Shown: positions 1 through 12,124 of the stretch, piece after piece
Layout: the number at the start of each line of letters is the position of its first letter
Position numbering within the stretch: position 1 is the first letter of the stretch
Source: Chrysaora quinquecirrha
Taxonomy: Eukaryota; Cnidaria; Scyphozoa; Semaeostomeae; Pelagiidae
Direction of reading: 5' to 3'
DNA length: 64,000 bases
NCBI GenBank assembly: GCA_014526335.1
Contig: JACTAT010000059.1
Location: 2,751,312-2,815,311, forward strand
Made by a program: the position numbers and the translations under genes
Notes under the pieces: generated by a model
Database searches by the model: none
Seen by the model: only the letters and a program-made list of their open reading frames with translations
Told to the model about the DNA's origin: nothing

Positions 1-2
1 CC

Positions 3-3000
3 CTGGCCCTTAAGGAACCGCAGCTTAAGCCCTCCACACCCACGCTTGACCCAACCGCGTCTGCCTGGGTAGGGAATACTGGCTCCTCAGAAGGGAGAGT
101 GGCCTTGCAAACAGCCTTAGCTGTGGTGAATGGCATGAGGGAGAGCAGGGTGAGAGTGTTATTTGATACTGGAAGCCATAAATCTTTCATCACGGCTAAG
201 GCTGTTGGCAAACTAGGATTAAGGCCTGTGAGGAAAGAATGCCTAGGCATAAAGGCATTTGGGAGCAAGGAAGCGAATGTTGCCGTGAGAGATGTGGTAG
301 AAATCTCACTGGGTTCTTCTGAAGGGGGTAGCAGTATTGTTATTGAAGCCTTTGTCGTTAAGGATATTTCTGATATTCCCAATATTCATGTCGAAGTAGT
401 TAAGAAGAAATTTGATCACTTAACCAATTTGTGGTTCTCAGATGTTTGCAGGTCTGATGATAACTTAGAAGTGGACTGCCTCATTGGCTCCGACTCGTTG
501 TGGAAATTTCAAGAAGGGGAAACAATACGAGGGGGGCCAGATGAACCTGTGGCAGTGAAGACTACATTGGGCTGGGTGTTGTCAGGACCACTGCAAGGTG
601 AGAAAATAGATTCTATTCATTGCAATGTAAATTTCTGCATAGATACGACAGCTTTAATGAATGAGAAACCAGAATTAGAAGAGAAATTGCATAGGCTCTG
701 GGATCTAGACAGTTTAGGAATCCGGGAAGAAGATAAGGTGCACGAAAATGTTCTGGATAATATCACCTTTGATGGCAACAGATATTCTGTTGGACTTCCC
801 TGGAAAGTTGGGCACAAGCCATTGCCCTCTAATTATAATACTAGCTTACAGCGTCTGAAAGGCCAAGTAAAGAAATTAGAGCAGACGCCTGACATTTATG
901 CTCAGTATAATGATATTATCTCTCAACAGGTTGAAGCGGGGATAATAGAACGGGTTTCTGAGCTTGAAACCGCTGATAAGATCCATTATCTCCCCCATAG
1001 GGCTGTGGTTAGGGAAAATGCGGAGACCACAAAGGTGAGGGTGGTGTATGATGCCTCAAGCAAGGATCGTAAATCGGGAGTGTCATTAAATGATTGTCTG
1101 CATGTAGGCCCCTCGTTGACCCCTCTTATTTTTGATGTTCTCCTCAGGTTTAGGACAAACCCAGTCGCTTTGGTGGGTGATATTGAGAAGGCATTTTTGA
1201 ATATCTCAATACATCCAGAAGATAGAGATTGCCTAAGATTTGTATGGTTGAATGACATACATGCTAAGAGCCCTGAGGTTGTGACGCACCGCTTTAATCG
1301 AGTAGTATTTGGGTGTAATTCATCTCCATTCCTCCTCAACTGTGTACTTAGGCACCATATCAAGAAGTATGAGAAGGAAGACCCTGAATTTGTGGCCAAG
1401 ATGATAGGGGGATTCTTTGTAGATGATTTGGTGACAGGTTGCAAGGACACCCAGGGGGGCCTTGAGCTCTATGACAAGGCCAAGGTTAGGATGAAGGAGG
1501 TGGATTCACCCTAAGAAAGTGGAAAACAAATGACAGAGGGTTAGCAGCAGGGATAGCAAAGATAGAGGGGGACAAGGCAGAAGGGAATAAGGAGCCCATC
1601 TCTGGAGACCCATCGTTTGCAAAGGAGACATTAGGCACATCTGGGAATATGGGTGAGAAAACTAAGGTTTTGGGTATTACTTGGGATAATGAGAAGGACA
1701 TCTGGGAATTTCCTCTTAGCAAAAAGGGTGAGGAAATAGGTAAAGCGACCCAAGTTACCAAGCGTGGTATCCTTAGTTCTTTAGCATCTTTGTTTGACCC
1801 CCTTGGACTAGTTAGCCCTATAGCAGTATCAGCCAAGATACTTTTCCAGGAGTTGTGCTTGGAGAAATTGGGCTGGGATGATCCTCTCCCCAAGGAAAAG
1901 GCTATTAGGTGGGAGGGTTGGCTTAGGGACTTAAAGGAAACAGGGACAGTCTCTATCCCCAGGTGCGTTGTATCAGTGAACAAGGAAAACTATTGAATAG
2001 GCAGTTGCATGGGTTCGCTGATGCTAGTAAGAGGGCGTATTGTGGTATGGTTTACCTTGTAGAAGAAACCACTGAAGGGTTTTGTGCAGCTTCTAAGTGC
2101 CAAGACAAGAGTTGCCCCTTTGAAGCAATTAACGATTCCCCGATTAGAGTTGATGTCAGCGAGGGTGTTAGCTACATTGATGCATACTGTAATTGAGGCT
2201 TTAGGTCCACAGTTCAAGGTTGATTGCGTCAAGTATTGGCTGGACAGTAAAACCGCTCTCTATTGGATCTACAACAGTGGAGAGTGGAAGCAATTTGTCC
2301 AGCATCGTGTCAACGAGATCTTGAACTTAAGCACTAAAGAGAATTGGGGACATGTAGCTGGTACGGACAACCCGGCAGATTTGGGTTCTAGGGGGGTTTC
2401 AGCAAAGCACTTGAAAGACAGCAAATTGTGGTGGCAAGGACCCCAGTGGTTAGGACAGGGTAGAAATAGCTGGCCCAAAGCATTTTCCGTAGAAGAAAGT
2501 ACCGATGTGGGGAGTGAACGGAGGAAAAATGTGAGCGCATTACTGACTGTGGAAGAACAGAGGCGAGGAGTCAGCAGTGTGGTGAGCATAGAGAGGCATA
2601 GCAGGTTAACAAAGCTGCTTAGAGTAACGGCATACGTAAAAAGATTTATTAGGAACCTGCAGTGTAAACGAGGGGGGAGACAGATGGAATTGGGACCCTT
2701 AAGTGTTGACGAAATAGAAGATGCGGAGAGAACTTGGGTTCTAGATGCTCAACAGTGCTTGAGGGGGAGAGACGATTTCAAGAAGCTTTCAATTCAGTTG
2801 GGTGTTGTGAGTGAGAATGAGTTGCTTGTGTGCAAGGGGAGGCTAGGGAATTCGGATCTAGATTTTAGGAGTAAGTATCCGATACTGTTGCCAAAGAACA
2901 ACATGTTCACCGACCTAGTGATCCAAGATTACCATGCAAGAGTGCATCACAATAAGCTTAGGTCAACTCTAGCTGAATTGAGAGGGAAATTCTGGGTACC

Positions 3001-4186
3001 CCAAGGAAGGCAGCAAGTTAAGAGAGTCATAGCCAAATGTTTCACATGTAAGAGGCTAGATGGGAAGGCGTTCAAACCAGGCCCGGTAGCAGAATTGCCT
3101 AATTTTAGGGTTACTGAAACTTTGCCTTTTAGCAACACAGGTGTTGATTTCGCAGGTCCGTTGTATGTTAAGAGCGTTGCAGGCGAGATGAAAAAGGTAT
3201 ACATAGCCTTGTTTACCTGCTGTGTGACTAGAGCAGTGCATCTTGAATTGGTTGCGGACTTGCATACATCTACATTTGTGAATTGTTTGAGAAGATTCTG
3301 TTCGAGAAGAGGGACCCCTAGACTTATCAATTCTGATAACGCTCTTACATTTAAGGCTGCAGATCAGTTATTGAAGAAATTGGAAACTGATCATACTTTT
3401 GAAGAGTTTCTGCATCATCGCAGGATCAAATGGAAATTCAATTTACCCCTTTCACCTTGGTGGGGTGGGTACTTTGAACGTATGGTGGGCTGTGTCAAAC
3501 GATGTCTTAGGAAGGTTTTAGGGAATGCCAGATTAAATTATGATGAGTTAAGTACTGTTTTAACTGAGGTTGAGAGTACTTTAAACTCAAGGCCCTTGAC
3601 CTATTTGTATGATGAGCTCGGAGAAACTCTGACACCGTCCCATCTACTTCATGGACATAGATTTTCGGCATTATCTGAGGGTATAGATCCAGACTTAGAC
3701 CATGATGATACCCACGATAAACTTTCCAAAAGGTTTTTGTATCTCACTAAAAAACTTTCTCATTTTTGGAATAGGTGGAGGAGAGAGTATATGGCAGATC
3801 TGAGAGAGTATCACAAACTAACAGACTGCAAAACTGTGCCAGTGAAAAAAGGAGAGCTGGTCTTGCTGCAAGAAGACAATGTCAAACGTGGCCAGTGGAA
3901 GATAGCTGTGGTAGAGGACGTGATATTTGGAAAGGATGGTGAACCGAGAGGTGCTGTGGTACGTAAGTCAGGAGGTAAAAAAGGTAAAAGGGAAATTCTT
4001 AATAGACCTCTTCAAAAGCTTTACCCTTTAGAGATTTCTACCCGGAGTGAGAAGCAGCTAGGTGAGGAGTTGTCAAAGCAGGATGATGAGGGTAAAGTAG
4101 GAAAGGAGAATGAGGGCAGGAGTCGGTCGTGCCGTGCCGCAGCCAAAGACGCGCGTTGGAAGTCAAAGCTCATGCTTGACCCATAA
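3..4186 (+). pseudogene. BEL/Pao pol pseudogene (protease, RT, RNase H, integrase)
   Basis: The reading frame is open from the window edge to 1514 and then resumes in other frames to the stop at 4186. The protease DTG is at 165-173. The RT core holds FVDD near 1420-1431. RNase H starts with FADAS near 2014 and WLDSKTA near 2237. The integrase zinc finger (HH...CxxC) lies at about 2930-3055. Its catalytic D, D and E codons are at 3146, 3335 and 3476. Frame changes occur near 1500 in a G-rich run, at about 1965-1990, and at about 2085-2095. All core catalytic residues survive, which points to a fairly recent loss of function. The breaks could also be sequencing errors, but three in 600 bp make decay more likely. 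Confidence 0.9.
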
Positions 4187-4207
4187 CCTGGGTCAAGGAG
4201 GGGGGAA

Positions 4208-4693
4208 TGTAAGAAATCCCCAATCGCGCGCACATACGTTGTTTTATTGTTGTTATTCATTTATATTTACTGTAGGAAGTTAGCAACTAGTTAATCCATA
4301 GGAGCATCGTTAACATGATTCATGTATGAAAATATGTTGGTACTTGCGTAAAAGCCTCGTGTTGGAATCGAGAAAAGGAAATTAGTAAGGGCTAAGGAGT
4401 TTACTTTAAAACAACTATTGTACTAGGATTAAATTACGCAAATGGTATACTTATTTTCATTGGTTTAACTTTTGTAACTTTCATTCTGATTGGTTTTTCT
4501 ATATTTGTAGTTCCTTGTTGGATATTATATAAGCATGTTATATGAATCATAAGTTCAGATTCTCTTTGGTTGTACGTAGCGGTAACATGTTTTGTTGAAG
4601 AAAACTGTGAAAACGTACGAGTGTCTTATCTCTAGAGTATTCTATTTCATTTATCCTCGAGCTAGTTTTGGAGTAGGGAACGGAATCCCGACA
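4208..4693 (+). repeat. 3' LTR of the BEL/Pao element
   Basis: The 486-bp LTR starts TGTAAGAAATCCCC and ends GGAATCCCGACA, with the usual TG...CA borders. It follows a polypurine tract (AAGGAGGGGGGAA, 4195-4207), which is the expected plus-strand primer. No second LTR is in the window for comparison. Confidence 0.82.
4459..4532 (+). promoter_or_regulatory. Candidate LTR promoter: two inverted CCAAT boxes and a TATA box
   Basis: ATTGG occurs at 4459-4463 and 4489-4493, and TATATAA lies at 4526-4532. In an active copy the matching 5' LTR would use these to start the genomic RNA, with transcription beginning about 30 bp after the TATA box. Confidence 0.5.
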
Positions 4694-4742
4694 TAAAAAC
4701 TAAAATTGTATGTTCAAAATATCAGACTTTTGTGAATGTGTA

Positions 4743-4897
4743 GACTTGCCCCAAGTCCATTTCTCGATATCCTTCTCCTAAGGTCCACCATTCCACAAAA
4801 GAACAAAGAAGAGTGACAGAGACACTCTCCTTTGTTTCCATGGAATGGTGTACCTTTGGAGAAGGATGTTGAGAAATAGACTTGGGGCAGGCAAGTC
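4743..4897. repeat. Foldback MITE with ~55-bp inverted arms
   Basis: The left arm 4743-4794 (starts GACTTGCCCCAAGTCC) and the right arm 4842-4897 (ends GGGGCAGGCAAGTC) are nearly perfect inverted repeats around a ~47-bp loop. TTGTGAATG occurs just before (4730-4738) and just after (4898-4906), a possible 9-bp target duplication. A half copy of the same family lies at 45518-45594. No coding capacity. Confidence 0.75.
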
Positions 4898-4906
4898 TTG
4901 TGAATG

Positions 4907-5562
4907 CGTTGTTGTGGAATATTTATTTACACACTTGGCCTCTAAGAACAACTTCATCTACTTTATATTACTCAATCTGTTTTAAGGAAAATCCTGCATG
5001 ATTTAATCAGGGTTCTAATTGATCAACTGGATTCAATTCTCAGTTGTACAAATTCTTTGGATTCTTAGTTTTATAAATACCAAAATATTGTCTTTGTTTT
5101 TTTTTTGTAAAATGATCAAATACTACATCATTATAAAAGTTTTTGGTGCAGAAACAGAAATTGCATGACTGTGCAATTTTTAAACAAAAACTCTATCCTC
5201 AGTACCTATGACTAGGTAAAAGCAACAATCATCACACAACCACATGGAAACATGCAAAGCCTGCACCACAAAGCAGTCTCTATATCAGCTTGAACTATAT
5301 TTTTCAAGCAAGGTATGAATAATGAATACGTCTGAAAAATACTTTCACTCTTGCCATGGTTCATACCACACTGAACAATAAGCGATTATAAGATAAACAG
5401 GACCTAATGAGTTTGTTGACCTCAATCGGCCAAACAAAAGCAAGATTGCAAACAGCTTTTGAAATGTGATTAATTGAGATCGCTGTGCACTCAAGGGACA
5501 TGCATCTTTTCACGTTCACGACTTCGATCTGCTGGATTTGTTGTTTTTATTATTATTTGTAT
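4907..5562. other. Intergenic; nothing recognised
   Basis: AT-rich spacer between the BEL element and the stop codon of the PPP1R3-like gene. It probably includes the 3' UTR of that minus-strand gene. I see no ORF, RNA gene or repeat. Confidence 0.5.
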
Positions 5563-6483
5563 TTACATTTTATAACCAGCAAATCTTTGAGAAGCAGGTC
5601 CAAGAATAAAACCATCAGGGTCATCTTGCTCTACTGAACATGATTTGCTTCTGTAGAACAAAATTTTGTAATTCTGGCCACTGTTGTTATCCCAGTGACA
5701 ACCACTCGAAGTTTCATATCGTATGCAAAACTCAATATTACATTCTTCGGACGATCCACTTGGGATGGGGATTTCGAATGAAAATGTATCCGTTCTCCCA
5801 GTGCTTGAACCTGGAACGTGAATTCCCTTTGCATCTTGGTTTGTTTTCCAACCATCTGTTGTATATCGAACGAAAACTTGTTTCTCAAAGTCTAAATTAG
5901 TAACAACAATCGTACCGTAGACACTGAACTCTCTGAAGACGACATTTTCTAGGCCCACGTTGTTGGTTGTTAATTTTTGTTGGAAATCGGGAAGGGTAAC
6001 AGGCTGGACGAAATTGACAAATTTACTGCGTTGCTTTAGTGGTTTCTGTTGTTTATGGTTTTTAATAGAAGGAAATGAATTTCTCTCTGCAAGCCCTCGA
6101 TTCCTGCTGAAATTTGTGAAAGCAAACAGGTCATCGTCAGAGTCGAACAAAGTGGAAACTGATGTCAGAGCAAGGCCACAAGTGTCGGCAAAATGGACTG
6201 ATTTTGCTTTACGAACTTCGATTTTTTCATTTGATCCTTCTTCTTTTGGCACCATCAAACAAGGTTTAGCTGGTTTTTGTCCATCTTGAAAAGATCTCCC
6301 GAGGAAACTGTTGGTATCTTTGCTTCCCTTCAAGTTTGATCGAACGTTTTTGTAGTCCACATGATCACTGTTTTTCGTGCCCTTGAGAAGTTGGAGGCCA
6401 TCAATAAGATTGCGGGTATCAAAACAATGGCTGTCCTTGAAAGAGAAGAGGGCCATACGATCGAAGCCAAGATCCACCGACAT
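5563..6483 (-). CDS. Protein phosphatase 1 regulatory subunit 3-like, glycogen targeting (CBM21)
   Basis: Single-exon protein of 306 residues. Members of this family bind PP1 catalytic subunit through an RVxF motif and bind glycogen through a CBM21 domain, so PP1 is brought to glycogen synthase and phosphorylase at the glycogen particle. Here KSVHFAD at 94-100, followed by GLALTSV, is the classical PP1-binding segment. Residues about 165-276 form the CBM21 domain, with VVFREF, VRYTTDGWKT, EFCIRYE and HWDNNSGQNY as its conserved blocks. The N-terminal 90 residues look disordered. Human PPP1R3B, C and D have about 300 residues, so the length is typical. Which of the vertebrate paralogues it matches cannot be said. 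The ATG at 6483 is the first in frame. Confidence 0.93.
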   Translation of the reverse strand: MSVDLGFDRMALFSFKDSHCFDTRNLIDGLQLLKGTKNSDHVDYKNVRSNLKGSKDTNSFLGRSFQDGQKPAKPCLMVPKEEGSNEKIEVRKAKSVHFADTCGLALTSVSTLFDSDDDLFAFTNFSRNRGLAERNSFPSIKNHKQQKPLKQRSKFVNFVQPVTLPDFQQKLTTNNVGLENVVFREFSVYGTIVVTNLDFEKQVFVRYTTDGWKTNQDAKGIHVPGSSTGRTDTFSFEIPIPSGSSEECNIEFCIRYETSSGCHWDNNSGQNYKILFYRSKSCSVEQDDPDGFILGPASQRFAGYKM

Positions 6484-6618
6484 TTCCTTTCATATATCTC
6501 AACGTTATTGGCATCAGAGAACAAAACACGAACGAACGATGAAGCAATCTTTCTCAAATACCTGGCTTTTTGTACATGCACAGAACAACAACATTTCACA
6601 ACAATCTCCTTGAACTAG

Positions 6619-6719
6619 CCAATCAGCGAGCTGAGGTGATGTCCTCAGGTCAGACCAGATGAAATCAGCCAATCAGAGCACTTTTTGTCATTCCCCTTCA
6701 ATCTTTCATTATCCAATCA
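6619..6719. promoter_or_regulatory. CCAAT-box cluster upstream of the PPP1R3-like gene
   Basis: CCAATCA occurs three times in 101 bp (6619, 6669, 6713), starting 135 bp upstream of the start codon of the minus-strand PPP1R3-like gene. This is a plausible NF-Y-type promoter region; orientation is not decisive for such boxes. Confidence 0.45.
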
Positions 6720-7598
6720 AGTTTTCACTATTCAATTTTCATTTCCTTTTTCAGCAACAATGACGTTTCGCTGTCAGACCATGGACTAGACCATAACATG
6801 GACAGGTTTCATTGGTTAGCAAAATAAGGGACAAATTCACGATTTAGACGTTTTCGGATCAAATGAACTGAAATAATATCCAATTCAGTTGTCTCAGACG
6901 TTTTCTCGGCTTCAGTTTCTCCAAACAAGAGCGTTTAATTTTTCGTGTTCAAAATGCGACACCAATTACAGTATTCCGCGGATTATCCCTTAGTTTTTAG
7001 TCCACGTGCAAACTTGGGGGCGTTGCATGGCAGACTGTCTGTTTCATTGATTATGATGTTAATTAGAGGAGGCAACTGTTCACGTGAAAATAGAAATTTT
7101 CCCATGCCAAAATGAAATTCGATATCGATTTTGGATTACTTCATTGAAATTAGTAGACTTTGTCTTGATTGGTTTGTAGCTTTTGTTCCCTAAGACGTTC
7201 AATATCTCGACAAAAATAGGTATTGCCATGTAATTCATCTGATTAATAATGGGAGACAAGGGATACAGGAAAGATCATTTCTGACCTATTGCTCTCTCCC
7301 CTCTCCCCCTTTCTTCTCTTTTTGGTTGATTGCATTATGTAGTTTCGAAAAGGCGTGCAAGATACCCCTTGAAACAAAAGGATTTTTAAGAGATTTCTTT
7401 GAAAAAAATAGGTATCCCATAGGTAGCAGTGAGTTGCGCCTTGAATTTCGCTATACAGTTCATCGAAATTCGTTCTTGGAAAACCAATCTATGAAGTAAC
7501 AGTTTGCCTTAGTCCCTTGGCATCTCTCTCTGGTATAAAGACCCTTTGTAACCGTAACTGCAAAATTTCGGCCTCGTTCGCAGAATGATGAAAAAATC

Positions 7599-7680
7599 GA
7601 TGGGTAATTCATTCCTTCGAAATCTCGTACACCGTTGCCAAACATCCTATTATTTTCATAGAAATCTTGCCCATCGGATA
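7599..7680. repeat. Diverged copy of the 58.2-kb MITE family
   Basis: CGATGGGTAATTCATTCC... and ...CTTGCCCATCGG form imperfect inverted ends. The interior, with AATCTCGTACACC and CATCCTATTATTTTC, matches the MITE inserted in the 18S piece at 58238-58370 (AGTCTCGTACGCC, AGTCCTATTGTTTTC). Low copy identity, so the borders are approximate. Confidence 0.4.
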
Positions 7681-8217
7681 AATCCTTCGTATTCGCATGT
7701 TATGTAAGATGGTACCGAGGGGTCTTTTATGACCATGCGACGTGCGAGGGTATGTTTAGGAAAAAATTGTGCGATCCATTGTGTGATCAGTTCTTTTGGA
7801 AAGCATGTCGTGATTACGGAATTAGTCAAACGGTGATTATAGAAATCCCAGCGTGAAAATAAACAAGCCTACGCTAAACACAAACGAAAACGTAATTGAT
7901 TATTCATCAGCTTTCTCTTCGTTTCTGAAAATAGATGCAACTTGCGCGTTTTCGTGTTTAATCAGTGCGTCACGAAACTCACGAAACGTGGATTTCACGC
8001 AAAACTCATGAATTACGAATGCTTAACTGCGATTTTTTTTCAAGCTGCCAGAGCTGCGCTACATTCTTTCAAAACAACTTTGAATGGCCAGGACACCATA
8101 TTAGGCTTCCGTGCGGAAATGCAACAACCAATCACAGTGAACCTTGCTGTTTCTTTTTCAGTGTCCCTCTCTTCTTTGATTGGTCCATGCTCATATTTGC
8201 GTGAACTGTCACATAGT

Positions 8218-8284
8218 GATCACGTGAAAATTAAAAGAGCGATAATTATGATCACACGTTTATGGTGATCACATCAAAGATCAC
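8218..8284. promoter_or_regulatory. Four GATCAC sites in 67 bp
   Basis: GATCAC occurs at 8218, 8250, 8267 and 8279, three of them within TGATCACRT-like contexts, one next to CACGTG. Clustered palindromes suggest a protein-binding element, but function is unknown. Confidence 0.25.
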
Positions 8285-8863
8285 ATGTTCGTGAGCATCA
8301 ATGAAATCCTTTCACTTACTACCAAAAAGAACTCCACGTTTTCTCAATGTGAATCCTTTGTTACACCTGCAAGGACAAGAAGTGTCACGTGGAAAAGAGA
8401 ATTTCAAGTGTGCTTTCTTCTGTTCTGTTCTGAAATGTGTTCTGTTTGATCGCAGCAGATTTTGAGATGGTCTATGGATCTGTATCAGGAAATGATCCTT
8501 TGTCAAGAAGATACACACCCCTTACGCAGAATCTAACATACATTTCTCAAGCCTCATTTCATAGTTAATAGAATGCTCATGTCATGCTCATTTGTACTTT
8601 GCAAATGTTTATATTTGAATCTATCTACTTCTCAAATGCATTTACAACATATGAAATACTAAACTTTCTGTTCATTTAAGGTCTATTTTCATGACTTTAC
8701 TCTCGACTTTACTTTCAGCCTTGTTGTACCTTGTATAAAAGTTCACATCTTACACATCTGTACAATCTCTTTCTTGCAGATTTCTCATTGATTCCGAATT
8801 GCTTTGACATTGCGTGTTCTTTCAGTCGTATATCTGTATCATATTGCTTAATCCAGATCTTTA

Positions 8864-11800
8864 TCACGTTAAACTCACTGATTCAGTTGTTAGCAGAGGT
8901 GCGATTGGATTGTAACGTATGATATGTTGTGAACCATTATCCAGATCAAACGGTTCTTCTCTGAAACATAGAGAAAACATTGATTATTAGGATGACTTGC
9001 CTGGTTGCTAACTTGCTGGTTCTAATTAAGTATTTCTTCAATATTGCAATTTCGGCTTTTGATACAAATCCTCGATTGTGGGAGTATTTAGATGGTAAAG
9101 CAGATTATTTTGAAAATATTTTCTACTTCTTGCTCTGAGTGTTATATGTCTTTTTTCGTCAATTGTTCTATGACTTCAAATGTGCTCATTGCTTTAGGAA
9201 AAGGCCTTATTGAATAAGGAGTAAAAAGACCGAAAAATTTACACTGCTAAGTTTACAGGCAGCTAGACTAAATTAAAGGGCTGCATGCTATATAGGGTGC
9301 ATTCATAGAATAAAATTATGAACCGAAGGCAAACTGTTTTGTCAAATTGAAGTGACGTACTCTGGGTCCACTAGGACTTGTTCTTGTGTTTCTTTCACTT
9401 TCAGGAATACATGGCTATCCAGGTTCGGCCTTGGAACTTGCAAAAAGAAAAATATATTACTTAGATGTAGACCTTTAGAACTATGAATCATAGTGTACGG
9501 AGTTATGCAAAATCTTGCACCCTGACAAGGTGTGCCTACTGCCCTGCGGTGGAGCGGATATCGTGGAATCTGGAATCTGCTGCAAACTTTGTTCGAAATG
9601 AATTATGACCTAGTTTAGTAATTTCACCTACTTTTCTTTCTGTCCATAGTTTGCATGTTAGCAGGCATCTGCTGCAAAGCAAGCGAGCTGAATAATTTTT
9701 CCATGTTATCAGCAAATCTGAAAGAAACAGATGTTATCAAGAATGCTATGCTACAGTCGTGAGACGTCTGGGTCAGTCTTATAGCGAATAGGCTGATTTG
9801 AGATTTTCGTAGCTTACATATTTGCCCAAATGAGTAACCATTATGTCAGCCCGAGGTTCTGACCGAATATTCTAGCATTAGAATTTTTCGCTGTCCGCCA
9901 GCTCAGTCTTATTGTGAAGGAAAAAATGCTCAGCTAATCTCAGCTCAGCCACTTGCTGGAAAGTTTCAAAACCAGCAACTTGCTGGAAGGTTCAAGCATT
10001 GCATTTCCGTTATTCCGTTCCATTATCCGTTGAACTATGAAATATCCTTGAACTATCTGAGTGTGCAAGAAGATAACCTTAACACAGTTTGGGAAATCAT
10101 CAAACTCACTAGGGTTGACTTTGGATCATAATTCGATCGAGAGTTGTTGTTTCATGTCGCTATATACCCCGAAGGGGCAAATACATCCCGATTGCTCCAT
10201 GATAGAAGCATGATAGTAGCTAACTTTATCAACGATAGGAAAACAAGATCCGGACTCATGGGGCAAATACTTGACCTGCGTTGATCGTTCTAAGTCATGC
10301 AGATGTATCACGTAATGTTTTTCTCACAAATAACGGTACTCTTATTTCCATCCAGCTGCATACAAGACGTGGGATGTTCTATACTACGCTAAGAGCGTGA
10401 TGCTGTACCTCTCGACTGATCTTTCATCTTGCATAACGCTGTGTTCTAATCCAGCTCAGTGAGGCAAGGGTTCAATCCCAGTTCAATCCCCAGCCACAGT
10501 AGCGTTATAGCCATGGTTGAGGTTTTGTAAAGTTCATCTACTTCTGAGATCCTAGTGAGTGGCGTTAAAACACCATTTCAACCTCATTTCACCACCACAA
10601 AAACGTGGCTGAAAAATCAAGTTTCTTTGCCTGCATGCAGGCTAATGTATATGAAAATGCATGCATCTCATATAGTTTTTAAAGCTCAGAACCAAGCTGG
10701 TATCAATACCCAGAAGTGAACCATGACATACATTTGCTTCATCAATTAACATAGTCTTCAAGGAACTTACTCTTTTGCATATGTCAGCTCTTCTGGTGAA
10801 AACTTTGAAGGTTGATTTGCATCTCTCTGAGCTTCTTCTTCCAAAAGATGTATTGTGAATTCTTCAACCTAAGATGGAATTTAGTTTTTTGCTGTTTAAT
10901 CAAAATGAAACTCATTCAATACAAAAACACAATTGTATTCAAATATGGGGGTGCCATTTGTAAATTAAAAGGGCTTACAACAACAACGTTGTGGCTATAG
11001 GTTTTTCCAATTCCTATTGTGGCTGATAAACACTTAATGAGGAATATCGCAACTTTAAGAGATATTAAGGTTGGTTAGGTTTTCTTCTCCTATCTGCTTC
11101 TTTATACAAATTCAGTATCATATTAAAAGCAAGGGTTGCATATTTGCTACCACTGTCTTACTTTTTGTATTCTTTTCCTTAAATAGCTGCTCATCATATA
11201 CTTCACTCTTTCAAGCTACAAAAAGGAGAATTATGGAATAAACTAAACTACTCTTACAAAGCTTTTTATCATTTTAATCTTAAGGCTTATTTGAAAAAGG
11301 AGAAAAGAAACTTTGTCACCTCCATTATTTGCAGTGATGCAGAAACATCCCCTTTTGGTGCAGCCTTCAGTTTTTCACCCTGAAATATAAATGACATAAA
11401 ATAAACACGTCTCAAAGTGGTGGACATATCTGAGAGGGATGATACTCAAGTGACAAGCACTGTTTTAATGCATCTTTATGGAATTGCTTTTGTCTCCATT
11501 CTTTTCATCAATGGCTTCCCCCACCCCAGGGCAATTACTGATGGGGGTGTGTGTGGTGCAGCGACTGCTTCTTAGCAAAATTCAATGGCTAATAATTAGT
11601 ACCATTTAATGGTACCTGATTGGCAAAAAATTCCCTTTTGGTCAAAATATTATCTGCCGAACCCTTATCCTATTGTGCATTGTGCACCCCCTTGTTTCAT
11701 GGTCCACCCTATTTCCTCTAAAAATGCCCCCCTCTTCATGCAAGATGTCTATTTTTTGGGCTGTGAAATAAAAGGCAATGCTCAGCTAACCATCTCAGTA

Positions 11801-12124
11801 ACTTGCTCGATTACACATTCGACGAGCTCAACTTTGGATTCCAGCAGATCAGGTGCAAAGTTTTCATTAATCCAAGCCTAAAAGAAGACAAAAATAATGC
11901 AGACTTTCTTTGATGATGATTTTAAAATCTGACATAAGGCCTAGGCCTATATCTTATACGCAACTATGACCACAACTATTTATACAACTAGAACTATATA
12001 TATACAATTTTTTCTTAAGAAATTTGATAAAAATATGCTGAATATCTGTAAAAATTACTTCTTCGAGCTTTTCAATCACTTCTGCTGCAGTAACTTCGAT
12101 TTCTTCAGTGTCACTGTCGTCCAT
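8864..12124 (-). CDS. GINS4: GINS complex subunit 4 (SLD5), 8 exons
   Basis: Encodes 207 residues; human GINS4 has 223. SLD5 is one of four GINS subunits and is part of the CMG helicase that unwinds DNA at replication forks in the nucleus. Exons on the minus strand: 12124-12059, 11877-11791, 11379-11320, 11215-11162, 10868-10771, 9717-9632, 9436-9361, 8960-8864. All junctions keep the frame and use GT/AG. Family hallmarks are VTAAEVIEKLEE, AWINENFAPDLLESK, VKYMMSSYLRKRI, SPEELTYAKE, LALQQMPANMQ, PRPNLDSHVFLKV and the C-terminal HIIRYNPIAPLL. The exon 2 donor (GTTAGC) is weak. The gene shares a 254-bp divergent promoter with RTF2. Confidence 0.93.
10441..10575 (+). repeat. SINE copy (tRNA-derived family, copy 1)
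   Basis: Contains a B-box-like GGTTCAATCC and a conserved tail (CACAGTAGCGT...GTTGAGGT...GAGATCCTAGTGAGTGGCGTTAAAA). The same tail occurs at 33155-33300, 37180-37370 and 42377-42461. It lies in the fifth intron of GINS4. Confidence 0.6.

Larger units (their letters stand above)
1..4693 (+). mobile_element. BEL/Pao LTR retrotransposon, 5' part outside the window, inactivated
   Basis: An LTR retrotransposon enters from the left edge. The order protease, reverse transcriptase, RNase H, integrase, purine-rich tract and 3' LTR is visible. The 5' LTR and gag lie outside the window. The BEL/Pao assignment rests on the protease-RT-RNase H-integrase order, the FVDD form of the RT active site and the aspartic protease directly upstream of RT. 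The pol reading frame is broken at least three times (near 1500, 1965-1990 and 2085-2095), so this copy cannot make an intact polyprotein. The 3' LTR ends at 4693; the target site duplication cannot be tested because the 5' end is missing. Confidence 0.93.
6720..8863. other. Gene-free stretch between the PPP1R3-like and GINS4 genes
   Basis: About 2.1 kb with no convincing coding exon. It holds a diverged MITE near 7599-7680 and a cluster of GATCAC palindromes at 8218-8284. Short open frames here match no family I know and lack splice context. The last few hundred bases are likely GINS4 3' UTR. Confidence 0.5.

Noticed and set aside
7942..8268. 108-codon open frame
   Set aside because: No family match, and part of it covers the GATCAC cluster and AT-rich sequence.
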